This document shows positions 26,810 through 35,113 of a DNA stretch of 64,000 nucleotides, piece by piece. This DNA is from an uncultured Lentisphaeria bacterium (lineage in GTDB: Bacteria > Verrucomicrobiota > Lentisphaeria > Victivallales > UBA1829), in the NCBI GenBank assembly GCA_905197955.1, contig CAJKAR010000010.1, positions 1 to 64,000 of the forward strand, read 5' to 3'. The translations under genes and the position numbers were made by a program. A model generated the notes under the pieces. That model was given only the letters and a program-made list of their open reading frames with translations. It was not told the origin of the DNA and ran no database searches. The stretch's first letter is position 1; the number at the start of each line of letters is the position of its first letter.

Positions 26810-28150
26810 CTATTTCGTATTCTTTTTTGCTTCGAGATATTCTTTCAAGGTCGGTTTGTCTCCGTTCCTTAAAGCATCCCTGAGCTGGATTGATTTTTCA
26901 AAAGCCGGCTGGTCATTCAAATATACCGCGCAGCGGGAAATCTGATCGTACATGCCGTGGTAATCCTTGAAGGGAATCTCCTTCAACTCTTTTTTCAGAA
27001 GCGGCCGCAGAAGAGCCATTTTCTTTTCCGAATCCGCACGGAAACTGTTCTGTCTGCGCAGAGCTTCCAGAAATCCCTGATACTGATCCGCGGGATCCTG
27101 GAATGTCAGGATGAATTTGTGGAAATCGGCAAGCGGTACCGCATTTTTTCTGCCGATGTCTCCGGCAATCTGCGCATAGATTTTCAGCATCTGCGGATCT
27201 TTTGCATATTCAGGATTTTTTAGAAGATTTTTTATGATGGTTCCCCGCTCTCCCGGATCCTTTGTATGGCGGACCAGTTCAAATGCGGCATCCAGTTTCG
27301 GTTTGCCGGGAGCTGCTTTTTCAAATTTATCACGCAGAGCCAGCAGCTTCCGGTAATCATTGACGGAATAATTGTCGAGACTGGCATTTACCTGGTTCTG
27401 GAGTTTTTCTGCATCCAGAGAAAGCTGCATCATGCTGCCGACTAGTTCCGTATCGCGGGGCAGTTCTCTTTTATTGGCAATTCGTTTTGCCGCATCGGTG
27501 CTGATGCGTTTTGCGTTCCGTTTGATATTGTCAAGCATGGAACTGTAATCCCGGATGATAAAAAACGAGAGCGGCTTGTCGAGCAGAGGTTTGAGAAATT
27601 CAACATTGATGACATGGGCGTTGGGCAGACCAAGTTTTCCAAGTCTGTCGCGTCCTTCGCGCCATGCGTAGAACAGTTCGAGAGGATCTTTCAGCGTGTT
27701 AAGATAAGAATAATAACGTTTGAAGGAAATGGCTTTCGGATTCTTGGGATCATAAAGCATTCTTCCGTATGCAAGATAGAGTCCCGGCAAATCCGCATAT
27801 TGAGGATCATTGATAAAAGGCAGCATCAGCTCGTTATGTTCGTTCATATCTTTGGTATGAACGGCGAGCTTGTATGCGTTCTGGAGTTTTTCTTCTTTTG
27901 TTTTGGACAGATCGTATTTTTGTCTGAGATCAAGATAAGTGGCTCTGTACTTCAGTTCCTCTCTAGTTTTCTGCGGGAGCCAGTCAAGAACTTTGGCGAA
28001 ATCGACCTTTTCACGTTTGATCGGTTTCAGCATGGCGCGGCGCAGAATGGATTCCGAAGCAAAATAGACAACGAGAGAAATAAACAAGACCACCACCATT
28101 CCGATGGTGGCGGTCTTGTGTCTTGTAATCGTCTTCTTGGAGGAAAACAT
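26810..28150 (-). CDS. Membrane-anchored helical protein of the ABC operon
   Basis: A 446-residue protein with one N-terminal membrane helix (about 14-32) and a long helical, charged region that I do not recognise. It contains two similar stretches, YKLAVHTKDMNEHNELMLPF and FELVRHTKDPGERGTIIKNL, suggesting an internal repeat of a TPR-like unit. The start codon shares one base with the stop of the upstream gene (TAATG), so translation is coupled. A strong RNA hairpin lies in the first codons (28085-28118). It probably forms part of a membrane complex with the adjacent ABC components. Confidence 0.7.
   Translation of the reverse strand: MFSSKKTITRHKTATIGMVVVLFISLVVYFASESILRRAMLKPIKREKVDFAKVLDWLPQKTREELKYRATYLDLRQKYDLSKTKEEKLQNAYKLAVHTKDMNEHNELMLPFINDPQYADLPGLYLAYGRMLYDPKNPKAISFKRYYSYLNTLKDPLELFYAWREGRDRLGKLGLPNAHVINVEFLKPLLDKPLSFFIIRDYSSMLDNIKRNAKRISTDAAKRIANKRELPRDTELVGSMMQLSLDAEKLQNQVNASLDNYSVNDYRKLLALRDKFEKAAPGKPKLDAAFELVRHTKDPGERGTIIKNLLKNPEYAKDPQMLKIYAQIAGDIGRKNAVPLADFHKFILTFQDPADQYQGFLEALRRQNSFRADSEKKMALLRPLLKKELKEIPFKDYHGMYDQISRCAVYLNDQPAFEKSIQLRDALRNGDKPTLKEYLEAKKNTK
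28085..28118 (-). other. 15-bp stem-tetraloop hairpin within the coding sequence
   Basis: Arms 28085-28099 and 28104-28118 pair over 15 bp with a single G-U wobble in the minus-strand RNA, closing a 4-base loop CGGA. It lies about 30 bases after the start codon of the anchored-protein gene, and encodes part of its membrane helix. It could act as a processing or mRNA-stability element that separates expression of upstream and downstream operon genes. Confidence 0.6.
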
Positions 28151-29112
28151 TATTTCTGCTTTGCTCCACAGTAGGTGCAGAAGGGAGCGTTGCCGTTCTT
28201 AAGCGGCTTTTTGCAGGTCTGGTTTTTGCAGAGTCCCCAGACCGGAAGGCTGGTTCCGCAGGAGGAGCAGAACTTTTCACCGGCTCCATACGGAGAGGTG
28301 CAGTTGGAGCAGATGTGAGCTTTGTCAAAGACTTTCGAGATGACCATGTCGGCATATTTCTTGCCTTCGGCGGTCGGTTTGTAGTCTTCGGAAGCGACTT
28401 TGACGTCCTTGAGAGCCTTGATCAGGCGATCATTGAGGTTCTGGGTATTGGCGCCTTCGTTGCGATAGGAGCCTTCCGCTCCGATTTTCTGATTGTTTTC
28501 CCACTCGTTGTAGAGAACTTTGAGGAGAGCAAGTTTTTCGTCGCCTTTGAGGGACTTGTCTTTCTGGACCATGTCTTTTGCTTTCGCCCGGAAGAAGCTG
28601 CTGACCACATAGGAAGCTCCGGAATCGCTGCCGGAACGTTTCATGGACATTTCAAAGAATTCAGCCGCTTTTTCATAGTTGGCGGGCTTGGCGTTGTGCA
28701 TCATCACATAGCCGGCATAGAACGGGATCTGCCAGTTGTTCTTGAGATACTGATTGTTGCAGGCGGTGGTCAGGAACTCGATTGTCTTGTTCGGATCCGC
28801 GATGGACATGATCAGAGCGCCATCCTTGTAGATCTTTTCAAGATTCGGGTCGAGCTTCATGAGTTCTTCGAGTTTTTCGGCAACCTGCTTCACATTGGAT
28901 TCATCCACGGTGTTGAGGGAGCCGAGATAGTTGACAAGTCTCATCCACTGAACGTCGGAGGCAAACTTGTGGAATCCGGCGATCGGGGAACCGGAAAGAT
29001 CTTTCTTTTCCGGGCAGAACGAATGCTGCATGGTGTTGAGCTTCATGGAAAGAAGGGTGGCGGCAACACATGCGACAACCAGGATAATGATATAAATCGG
29101 TGTTCTTTTCAT
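28150..29112 (-). CDS. Membrane-anchored TPR-like protein with C-terminal double zinc ribbon
   Basis: A 320-residue protein with an N-terminal membrane helix (about 5-24), a helical TPR-like middle and two C-terminal zinc ribbons (ICSNC...FCSSC and CKNQTC...FCTYC) in the style of double-zinc-ribbon domains. The ATG at 29112 has TAGGAG eight bases upstream; a GTG nine bases earlier overlaps that site. It lies between the first ABC-2 permease and the second anchored protein, so it probably forms part of the same complex. Function unknown. Confidence 0.75.
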   Translation of the reverse strand: MKRTPIYIIILVVACVAATLLSMKLNTMQHSFCPEKKDLSGSPIAGFHKFASDVQWMRLVNYLGSLNTVDESNVKQVAEKLEELMKLDPNLEKIYKDGALIMSIADPNKTIEFLTTACNNQYLKNNWQIPFYAGYVMMHNAKPANYEKAAEFFEMSMKRSGSDSGASYVVSSFFRAKAKDMVQKDKSLKGDEKLALLKVLYNEWENNQKIGAEGSYRNEGANTQNLNDRLIKALKDVKVASEDYKPTAEGKKYADMVISKVFDKAHICSNCTSPYGAGEKFCSSCGTSLPVWGLCKNQTCKKPLKNGNAPFCTYCGAKQK

Positions 29113-29129
29113 TCTAAACACTCCTATGA

Positions 29130-29861
29130 TTACTTAATGTCTTTGCGTTCAAAGACGATACTGGCGATGGAAAGCGCAAATGCCGCATAGCAGATGCCCC
29201 AAAGCGTGACGAGGAGGATGTACATCCACGGAATCTGTACCTGATAGACCGCATTCGCTCTGAAATTGAACAGATCAAGGTCCGGGAGAATACCGCCGTA
29301 GAGAACAGGAATGCCGGCAAGCACTTTCGTGGAGAACGCAAACCAGACCACCACAACCGTGATAATCGGAGCAATCACTTCCGGCAGCAGAACTGCAAAC
29401 AGAACTCCGAGTGCCGACATCGGAATCAGGGCCAGGATTACCAGCAGATGGGTCTGGAACATCGTCACTCCGATTCTTTCGCCGAAGGACATGTTGAACA
29501 CAAAGAAGGAGCCAACTGCAATCAGCGCACAGATAATCGCTCCCGTGATCACGCAGCCGCACATTTTGCCGAGAAGATACTGGAATCTTCCAAGCGGTTT
29601 GGAGAGAAGCGTTGATGCAACTCCTTCGCGCAGCTCCTTCGGGATTTCAAACGTCAGGGAAATGACTACCAGCATGGCCGCAATCGAGTTCAGAACGAGC
29701 GATACGTCGATCATAAGTTCCTTTTGCAGACCCATTGAGAGAACATCATAGTTGATGGCGCTGGCAACAAGCACCAATGCACACAGAATCAGAAAGTACA
29801 CGACTTTCATCCGCAGTACGTTTTTCCAGGTACCGCTTGCGATTGTTATGATCTCATTCAT
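29130..29861 (-). CDS. ABC-2 type transporter permease
   Basis: A 243-residue inner-membrane protein with six predicted helices and the motif LLSKPLGRFQYLLGK. It resembles the NosY/ABC-2 permease group that works with a CcmA-like ATPase, here probably the one at 29945-30880. AAGGAG lies just before the ATG. A small hairpin sits between it and the ATPase gene, so the two may be expressed at different levels. Confidence 0.85.
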   Translation of the reverse strand: MNEIITIASGTWKNVLRMKVVYFLILCALVLVASAINYDVLSMGLQKELMIDVSLVLNSIAAMLVVISLTFEIPKELREGVASTLLSKPLGRFQYLLGKMCGCVITGAIICALIAVGSFFVFNMSFGERIGVTMFQTHLLVILALIPMSALGVLFAVLLPEVIAPIITVVVVWFAFSTKVLAGIPVLYGGILPDLDLFNFRANAVYQVQIPWMYILLVTLWGICYAAFALSIASIVFERKDIK

Positions 29862-29913
29862 AACCTTCTCCTTTTTTTATTGTTTATTTTGTAGAGTGTT
29901 CTTTTTATTATGC

Positions 29914-29935
29914 AAAACCGGCAGATGCCGGTTTT
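29914..29935 (-). terminator. Hairpin between ABC ATPase and permease genes
   Basis: A 10-bp perfect stem AAAACCGGCA/TGCCGGTTTT with a 2-base loop sits in the 83-base gap. The T-tract is better on the plus strand, where no gene needs it. On the minus strand it may act as a partial terminator or processing site within the operon. Confidence 0.45.
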
Positions 29936-29944
29936 TCACAAGAG

Positions 29945-30880
29945 TTACACGTTTGCGTTTTCCACGGTGCGGAAGAAGAAATCCTCCAGTTTTTCTCTGG
30001 AGGCGGAAATGGTCAGCGCATCCGGAGAATCTTTTTTCATATCCTCTATTTTTTTCAGCAGTTCGGGGTTGTTATGCGGGAAGGAGAGGGTCCAGCCTCC
30101 GTCGGGATTCTTTACACTTCCCTCCGCATCGGCCATCAATTCCTTGAAAACTTTGTCTGCTCCGGCGGCAATCACAACATTGATTCCGGATGCTGCCAGG
30201 AGTTTGTCCAGTTCTCCAGTACAGAGAAGGTGCCCTTTCTTGAGAATTGCGATCCTGTCGCAGATCTCTTCCACGTCTGAGAGAATATGGCTGCTGAAAA
30301 AGACGCTCGTCCCTTTTTTCTGCTGTTCGATGATAATCTGTTTGAATTCCTGTCGGCCGTATGGATCCAGACCCAGAAGCGGCTCGTCAAGAATCAGAAG
30401 TTCCGGTTTGTTGAGGATGGCCTGCGCAACTCCGATTCGCTGAAGCATTCCTCGCGAAAAGGAACCGAGTTTTTCTTTTGCATGTTCCGTCATTTTTACG
30501 GTATGCAGAGCCTCTTCAATGGTTTCATTGCGCTGCTCGGAAGGAATACGGAGCAGTTTGGCACAGATGCTCAGAAATTCTCTTGCCGTCAACTGTTTGC
30601 TGAATGCAGGAGAATCCGGAAGAAAGCCGATCCGTTTTTTGACATCGACATCGTAAGCCGGTTTTCCCAGTACGATTGCTGTGCCTTCTGTCGGCTTGAT
30701 CAGATCCATCAGAATCTTGATTGTGGTCGTTTTTCCGGCTCCGTTCGGACCGAGAAAGCCGAAAACAGAACCGCGGGGGACTGAAATAGTTAAATTGTCC
30801 AGAGCTTTTGTTCCTTTTGCAGAAAACCACCGCTTATAATTTTTGGACAACCCTTCTATTACAATAACATTTTCTTCCAT
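29945..30880 (-). CDS. ABC transporter ATP-binding protein
   Basis: A 311-residue ATPase of the CcmA/NodI type. Walker A GPNGAGKTT is at 44-52, the signature SFSRGMLQR near 140, and Walker B LLILDEP at 161-167. It energises export or remodelling with ABC-2 permeases, two of which follow in the same operon. The ATG at 30880 is preferred over the GTG six bases upstream, which crowds the GGAG site. It is the first gene after a good promoter. Confidence 0.92.
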   Translation of the reverse strand: MEENVIVIEGLSKNYKRWFSAKGTKALDNLTISVPRGSVFGFLGPNGAGKTTTIKILMDLIKPTEGTAIVLGKPAYDVDVKKRIGFLPDSPAFSKQLTAREFLSICAKLLRIPSEQRNETIEEALHTVKMTEHAKEKLGSFSRGMLQRIGVAQAILNKPELLILDEPLLGLDPYGRQEFKQIIIEQQKKGTSVFFSSHILSDVEEICDRIAILKKGHLLCTGELDKLLAASGINVVIAAGADKVFKELMADAEGSVKNPDGGWTLSFPHNNPELLKKIEDMKKDSPDALTISASREKLEDFFFRTVENANV

Positions 30881-30957
30881 GACCACTCTTCTCCATGGTT
30901 ATTTTTCCGGTAAAAAACACACCATTCCTGAATGCTGAAAAATTTTATCCCGCATAA

Positions 30958-30986
30958 ATTATATCATGGGAAAGCGGTAGAATCAA
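30958..30986 (-). promoter_or_regulatory. Promoter of the ABC operon
   Basis: The -35 box TTGATT (30986-30981), a 17-base spacer ending in TGA and the -10 box TATAAT (30963-30958) form an extended -10 promoter about 80 bases before the ATPase gene. Confidence 0.7.
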
Positions 30987-31067
30987 CCCGGAAAAAAGTT
31001 TTTTTCAAAAAAAACAAAGAATTTCACGGTTTTTTTCAAAAAAAAAACATATTTTTGGAATTTTCTA

Positions 31068-31104
31068 AAATAAACCATAATATATTGTATACTATGGTTT
31101 ATTT
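31068..31104. repeat. AT-rich 12-bp inverted repeat
   Basis: AAATAAACCATA (31068-31079) and TATGGTTTATTT (31093-31104) are perfect inverted copies separated by 13 bases. The element lies after the isomerase-like gene and before the ABC promoter, in a strongly AT-rich gap (30990-31123). It could be a weak terminator for the minus strand, where a T-run follows some 20 bases later, or an operator. Confidence 0.45.
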
Positions 31105-31123
31105 CTGTGTGTTTGGCCGGAAC

Positions 31124-31975
31124 TTAAAGATTGGATTTGAGAAAGCGGACCGCGTCGGCGATATCTTTTTCCGGATGGCTGCCGACTTCCCGTTCGATTG
31201 TGAGAAAGCCGTCATATCCGACTTCGCGGAGCGCTTTGAGGTACTCGTTCCAGTCCACCTGTCCCTTGCCGAGTTCCACTTCCCGGAAGAGCTCTCCGGT
31301 TTCCGCAACAAGCTGATCGAATCCGCCTTCAGCGAAGGCATCGTAAACTCGTTTCGGGTCGCAGTCCTGAAAATGAATTCCGTCTTTTGCATGGGTGTGC
31401 ACGATGTATTTTCCCAGCAGCCTGACTGCGGCGGCCGGATCGGCATTCTGAACCATGACCAGGTTCGCGGGATCCATGTTCACTCCGATATTTTTGTGAT
31501 CGACATCAAGCAGAAACTGATTCAGCTGTTCCGGGGATTCGGGACCGGTTTCGATGGCAAGCACCATTCCGTTGTCCGCGGCAAGGGCTCCGACCGTCTG
31601 GAGCGTTTCGACAACTTCCGCATACAGTTTTGAGTTCCGGTCCGATGGAACCACTCCAATGTGGGTCGTAAGAACATGGGTATTGAAGATTCGAGATGCT
31701 TCCATGATCCGGCGGGTTTTCTCAATCCGTTCCGGATTGCCCGGCGGATCGGAAAATCCATGACCTCCGAGATCGGAACAGACAGCTGAAAAAACAAGTC
31801 CATTCTTTTCCGCCGTTTCCTTGAGAATTTTCAGCTTGTCCGGCGAATCGTTCAGCATGTCCAGATAAGGGCTGACCGCATAGATTTGAATTCCATCCGC
31901 TCCGAGTTCGCGTGCGCGCGGAATGCCCGTCTCCAGCGGACAGCGCAGCGATTCCACAATCATTCCGATCTTCAT
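31124..31975 (-). CDS. Sugar phosphate isomerase/epimerase-like TIM-barrel protein
   Basis: A 283-residue cytoplasmic protein of the xylose-isomerase-like AP endonuclease 2 superfamily. Typical metal-site segments are visible: VLAIETGPE (Glu ligand), NIGVNMDPANLV (Asp), YIVHTHAKDG (His) and a late DGFLTIEREVG (Glu). These sugar-metabolic members isomerise or epimerise keto-sugars or inositols; the substrate is not determined. The ATG at 31975 has AGAGG seven bases upstream; a GTG six bases earlier is less likely. It follows the carboxypeptidase gene by about 90 bases on the same strand. Confidence 0.85.
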   Translation of the reverse strand: MKIGMIVESLRCPLETGIPRARELGADGIQIYAVSPYLDMLNDSPDKLKILKETAEKNGLVFSAVCSDLGGHGFSDPPGNPERIEKTRRIMEASRIFNTHVLTTHIGVVPSDRNSKLYAEVVETLQTVGALAADNGMVLAIETGPESPEQLNQFLLDVDHKNIGVNMDPANLVMVQNADPAAAVRLLGKYIVHTHAKDGIHFQDCDPKRVYDAFAEGGFDQLVAETGELFREVELGKGQVDWNEYLKALREVGYDGFLTIEREVGSHPEKDIADAVRFLKSNL

Positions 31976-32068
31976 GTTCACACCTCTCTGATCATAAACT
32001 GTTTTCTGCCCGGGATGCGCGTCTTCTCCGGGCGTTTCAGATTTTTGATTTTCCGAGTCCGGCTGACA

Positions 32069-33262
32069 TCAGGATTTCCGAGTGGTTCCGGACGTTTTCT
32101 TCACGGTTCTTTTTTTTGTGTTTCGTGTCTGTTTTTTGGCAGGAGCTTTCCGATCGTTTTCCAGAGCGGCCGCGGGATCGGCGGCACGTGCGTAGCCCCA
32201 GTCGAGAAGCTGACGGACAAAACGGTCCCGTTCCTTCCGGAGCGGATATCCCGTGACCACCGCCACCAGACGGCGATTGTCACGCAGACAGGTCGCCGTA
32301 AGACAGAATCCCGCACGATTGATGAATCCTGTTTTCAGTCCATCCACACCCGGTGCCGCTTCCGGAGAACCTTTGATCAGATAGTTGTGGTTCTTGATTT
32401 TCATAAATCCTCTGGTGCCGGGTTCGCGGAAGGTGTCCATCCAGGTGGACGCCCACTGGATCAGCTGCGGATGACGGAGAGCCTCCTCCGCAAGACGTGC
32501 CATCCCTTCCGGACTCGATACATTGTCGAGCGAGGCTTTTGCCCCGGGAAGTCCATGCGGATTGTGAAAACGGGTGTTCGCCATGTGAATCTGAGCGGCG
32601 CGTTCGTTCATTCGTTTGACAAATGCCGAGACATTTCCCTGGCCGACGTATTCCGCGATCAGATAGGCGGCATCGTTTGCGCTCTTGATCGAGGCGGCTT
32701 TCAGCAGGTCGCGCAGAGGAAACGTTTCCCGTGTGTCCAGATACACCTGGCTGCCGCCGATTTTCATCGCCGCCGTGGAGACTTTGATCGGTGTATCCAA
32801 AGTGAGTCCGTTTCTTCCGGCAAGCACATCTTCATACGCGATCAGGCAGGTCATGATTTTGGTCATGGAGGCGATCGGATAGGCCTGACGCGGATTTTTC
32901 GCCCAGAGCACATTTCTTGTATTGAGATCCACCAGAATTCCGGAGGTGGCGTTCCGGCTGCCGGGAAGCGCCGGAATGTTTCCGTTGACTGCATACTGAT
33001 AGATGAACGGTTTTCCGTAATTGTGGTTGACCGGGATCGGAGGAGCTTCGGGAAGACGCGGGGAAGATGTCTGCACGGATTCCGTCTGAACAGGGGTCGG
33101 GTCAATGACGAATTTCGGTTCCGGTTTCTGCGGAGCTTCATTCTCTGGTCCGCGATTTTTTGCGAGCGCATCCTTCTGCGAATAGACGCAGGAGAACAGC
33201 ACCAGCGCATGAATGACGATGATGACAGCCAGAATACTGAGGACTGTTGCGTACTTTTTCAT
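32069..33262 (-). CDS. D-alanyl-D-alanine carboxypeptidase (peptidase S11, PBP5-like)
   Basis: A 397-residue serine DD-peptidase that trims the terminal D-Ala of peptidoglycan stem peptides. The three penicillin-binding motifs are intact: SMTK (Ser132, Lys135), SAN (194-196) and KTG (310-312). An N-terminal membrane helix (7-27) anchors it, followed by a Pro-rich linker. The C-terminus is a basic tail rich in Lys and Thr rather than the amphipathic helix of PBP5. Its ATG overlaps the leuA stop by four bases, an unusual operon partner. Confidence 0.92.
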   Translation of the reverse strand: MKKYATVLSILAVIIVIHALVLFSCVYSQKDALAKNRGPENEAPQKPEPKFVIDPTPVQTESVQTSSPRLPEAPPIPVNHNYGKPFIYQYAVNGNIPALPGSRNATSGILVDLNTRNVLWAKNPRQAYPIASMTKIMTCLIAYEDVLAGRNGLTLDTPIKVSTAAMKIGGSQVYLDTRETFPLRDLLKAASIKSANDAAYLIAEYVGQGNVSAFVKRMNERAAQIHMANTRFHNPHGLPGAKASLDNVSSPEGMARLAEEALRHPQLIQWASTWMDTFREPGTRGFMKIKNHNYLIKGSPEAAPGVDGLKTGFINRAGFCLTATCLRDNRRLVAVVTGYPLRKERDRFVRQLLDWGYARAADPAAALENDRKAPAKKQTRNTKKRTVKKTSGTTRKS

Positions 33263-34968
33263 TTTCCGGCGGCTTTCTTTTCGTCGTTCATTGCCTTGTT
33301 AATTGCTGTGAAGAGCGCCAGAATCGCCGCCTGGTCGATGTTCGGATGTTCACCGGCTCCGTAGAAGAGACGGTTGTCGGATTTCCGGCGGATTCCGACA
33401 TATGCGATCGCCTTGGCGTCGGCGGTTCCCCCGAGAGTCTGTTCGGAGAAGTCTTCCAGAATGAAGTCATAGAGCGCCGCATTGTTCCGAATCGCATGAA
33501 CCGTGGCGGAAATCGGACCGTTTCCGATTCCGGTGACTTCAAGCGGCTTTCCTTCGAAAAGGATGGAGAGCCGAACCTGCACAGTGGCATTGTCGTCGGC
33601 TTCCTCGGAGTTCGGAACGCGCGTATATTTCACGAGTTCCAGCGGTCCTTTTACACAGACGAAGTCCTCGCGGAACACCTGAATGAGTTCAGAAGCATCA
33701 ATTTCATCGCCTTTCCGATCGGTGTAGCGCTGAACCGCGGCTCCGATTTCCGCATGCATGTTTTTCGGCGGATGAATTCCGTAATCGTGTTCAAGGACAT
33801 AGACGATTCCACCTTTGCCCGACTGGCTGTTGATGCGGATCAGTTTCTCGTAGGTGCGTCCGACATCCGCCGGATCAATGTGAAGATACGGCATTTTCCA
33901 GCCGACTCCGAAGAGTTCCTCTGCCTCCTTCCGCTTTTCGAATCCTTTGCGGATGGCATCCTGATGGGAGCCGGAGAAGGCGGTGAAGACGAGCTGTCCG
34001 GCATAGGGATGGCGCTGGTGAACTTCGATTCCGCTGGCCTCTTCGACTGCTTTCACAATTTTCGGCAGATTCGAGAAATCCAGTTTCGGATCGATTCCGA
34101 GGGATTTCAGATTCAGCGCCATCGTGACGATATCGACATTTCCGGTCCGTTCGCCGTGTCCGAACAGTGTTCCTTCGACTCGTTCCGCCCCTGCAAGGAG
34201 GGTCATTTCCGTCGATGCCACAGCGCATCCCTGATCGTTATGGGAGTGAACGCTGATGGTGGTTTCCTCCATATAAGGATACTTCTGAATGAAGTAGGCG
34301 ATCATGTCGGCATAGTGCCAGGGCGGTCTGCGTTCGACGGTCGCGGGCAGGTTCAGAATGAAATCATTCTTGGCCGATTTTCCCCATGCCTCCTTGACGG
34401 CAATGCAGAGATCAAGGCAGAAATCGATGTCGCTGTCCGTGAACTCCTCCGGGGAGAATTCGTAGGCGAGGACCTCTTTCATGCCGGCTTCTTCGACGAG
34501 ACGCTTGACCAGTTTCGTTCCTTCGACCGCCATTTTCTTGAGTTCTTCACGGGATTTCCCGAACACGATCCGCCCATGCAGATCGGAGGTCGCCAGATAC
34601 GCATGAAGGGTCGCTTTTCGGACTCCTCGGAGTGATTCCACGGTCCGTCGGATGAGATTTTCGCGCATCTGTGTGAGGACGCTGATTCTGACTCCGTCGG
34701 GAATATGATTTCCCTCGATCAGTTCGCGTGTGAATTCGAAATCGTCCTGGGAGGCGGAGGGGAACGCCACTTCGATTTCCCGGAAGCCGATCTCTGCCAG
34801 CAGTTTGAAGTACTCGAGTTTCTTTGCCGGATTCATCGGCATCGGAAGCGCCTGATTGCCGTCGCGCAGATCGACGGAACACCAGGCGGGGGCGACGGTC
34901 AGTTCCCGTTCAATCCAGTCCCGTTTCGCCAGCGGGATTCTTGCGGGGCTTTTGTATTTCGGGTTCAT
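33259..34968 (-). CDS. leuA: 2-isopropylmalate synthase
   Basis: A 569-residue enzyme that condenses acetyl-CoA and 2-oxoisovalerate in the first step of leucine synthesis. The HMGL-like TIM barrel has DLRDGNQ (33-39) with the metal-binding Asp, and VHSHNDQG with His241 and His243. The C-terminal third matches the allosteric LeuA dimer domain. Length and N-terminus (WCSVDLRDGNQALP) fit the longer LeuA2 type. The leader of about 70 bases shows no T-box or leucine-rich leader peptide. No other leucine genes are nearby; the downstream gene is a peptidoglycan carboxypeptidase. Confidence 0.94.
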   Translation of the reverse strand: MNPKYKSPARIPLAKRDWIERELTVAPAWCSVDLRDGNQALPMPMNPAKKLEYFKLLAEIGFREIEVAFPSASQDDFEFTRELIEGNHIPDGVRISVLTQMRENLIRRTVESLRGVRKATLHAYLATSDLHGRIVFGKSREELKKMAVEGTKLVKRLVEEAGMKEVLAYEFSPEEFTDSDIDFCLDLCIAVKEAWGKSAKNDFILNLPATVERRPPWHYADMIAYFIQKYPYMEETTISVHSHNDQGCAVASTEMTLLAGAERVEGTLFGHGERTGNVDIVTMALNLKSLGIDPKLDFSNLPKIVKAVEEASGIEVHQRHPYAGQLVFTAFSGSHQDAIRKGFEKRKEAEELFGVGWKMPYLHIDPADVGRTYEKLIRINSQSGKGGIVYVLEHDYGIHPPKNMHAEIGAAVQRYTDRKGDEIDASELIQVFREDFVCVKGPLELVKYTRVPNSEEADDNATVQVRLSILFEGKPLEVTGIGNGPISATVHAIRNNAALYDFILEDFSEQTLGGTADAKAIAYVGIRRKSDNRLFYGAGEHPNIDQAAILALFTAINKAMNDEKKAAGK

Positions 34969-35037
34969 AAATGCTTCACCTGTATTTCCGCGGATTCTTC
35001 AGATTCCGCCTGCTCTGTAAAATGATTCGTAAACGAT

Positions 35038-35066
35038 AATATACCATGCGAACGGGAAATGCAAAG
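35038..35066 (-). promoter_or_regulatory. Promoter of the leuA operon
   Basis: An extended -10 element TGGTATATT ends at 35038. The -35 is poor: TTGCAT or TTTGCA overlap at about 35060-35065, with spacers of 15-16 bases. The extended -10 would compensate. Confidence 0.5.
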
Positions 35067-35113
35067 CGGAAAACGATTTTTTTTCAGAGTGTTACCGGGG
35101 AAAAGCGGTCCGG

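Noticed and set aside
31886..33364. A 492-codon plus-strand frame
   Set aside because: Antisense to the D-Ala-D-Ala carboxypeptidase with its intact SxxK, SxN and KTG motifs.
33247..34635. A 462-codon plus-strand frame
   Set aside because: Antisense to leuA.
34969..35037. Possible T-box or leucine attenuator before leuA
   Set aside because: The leader is only about 70 bases, with a short 5-bp hairpin, no T-box sequence and no run of leucine codons.
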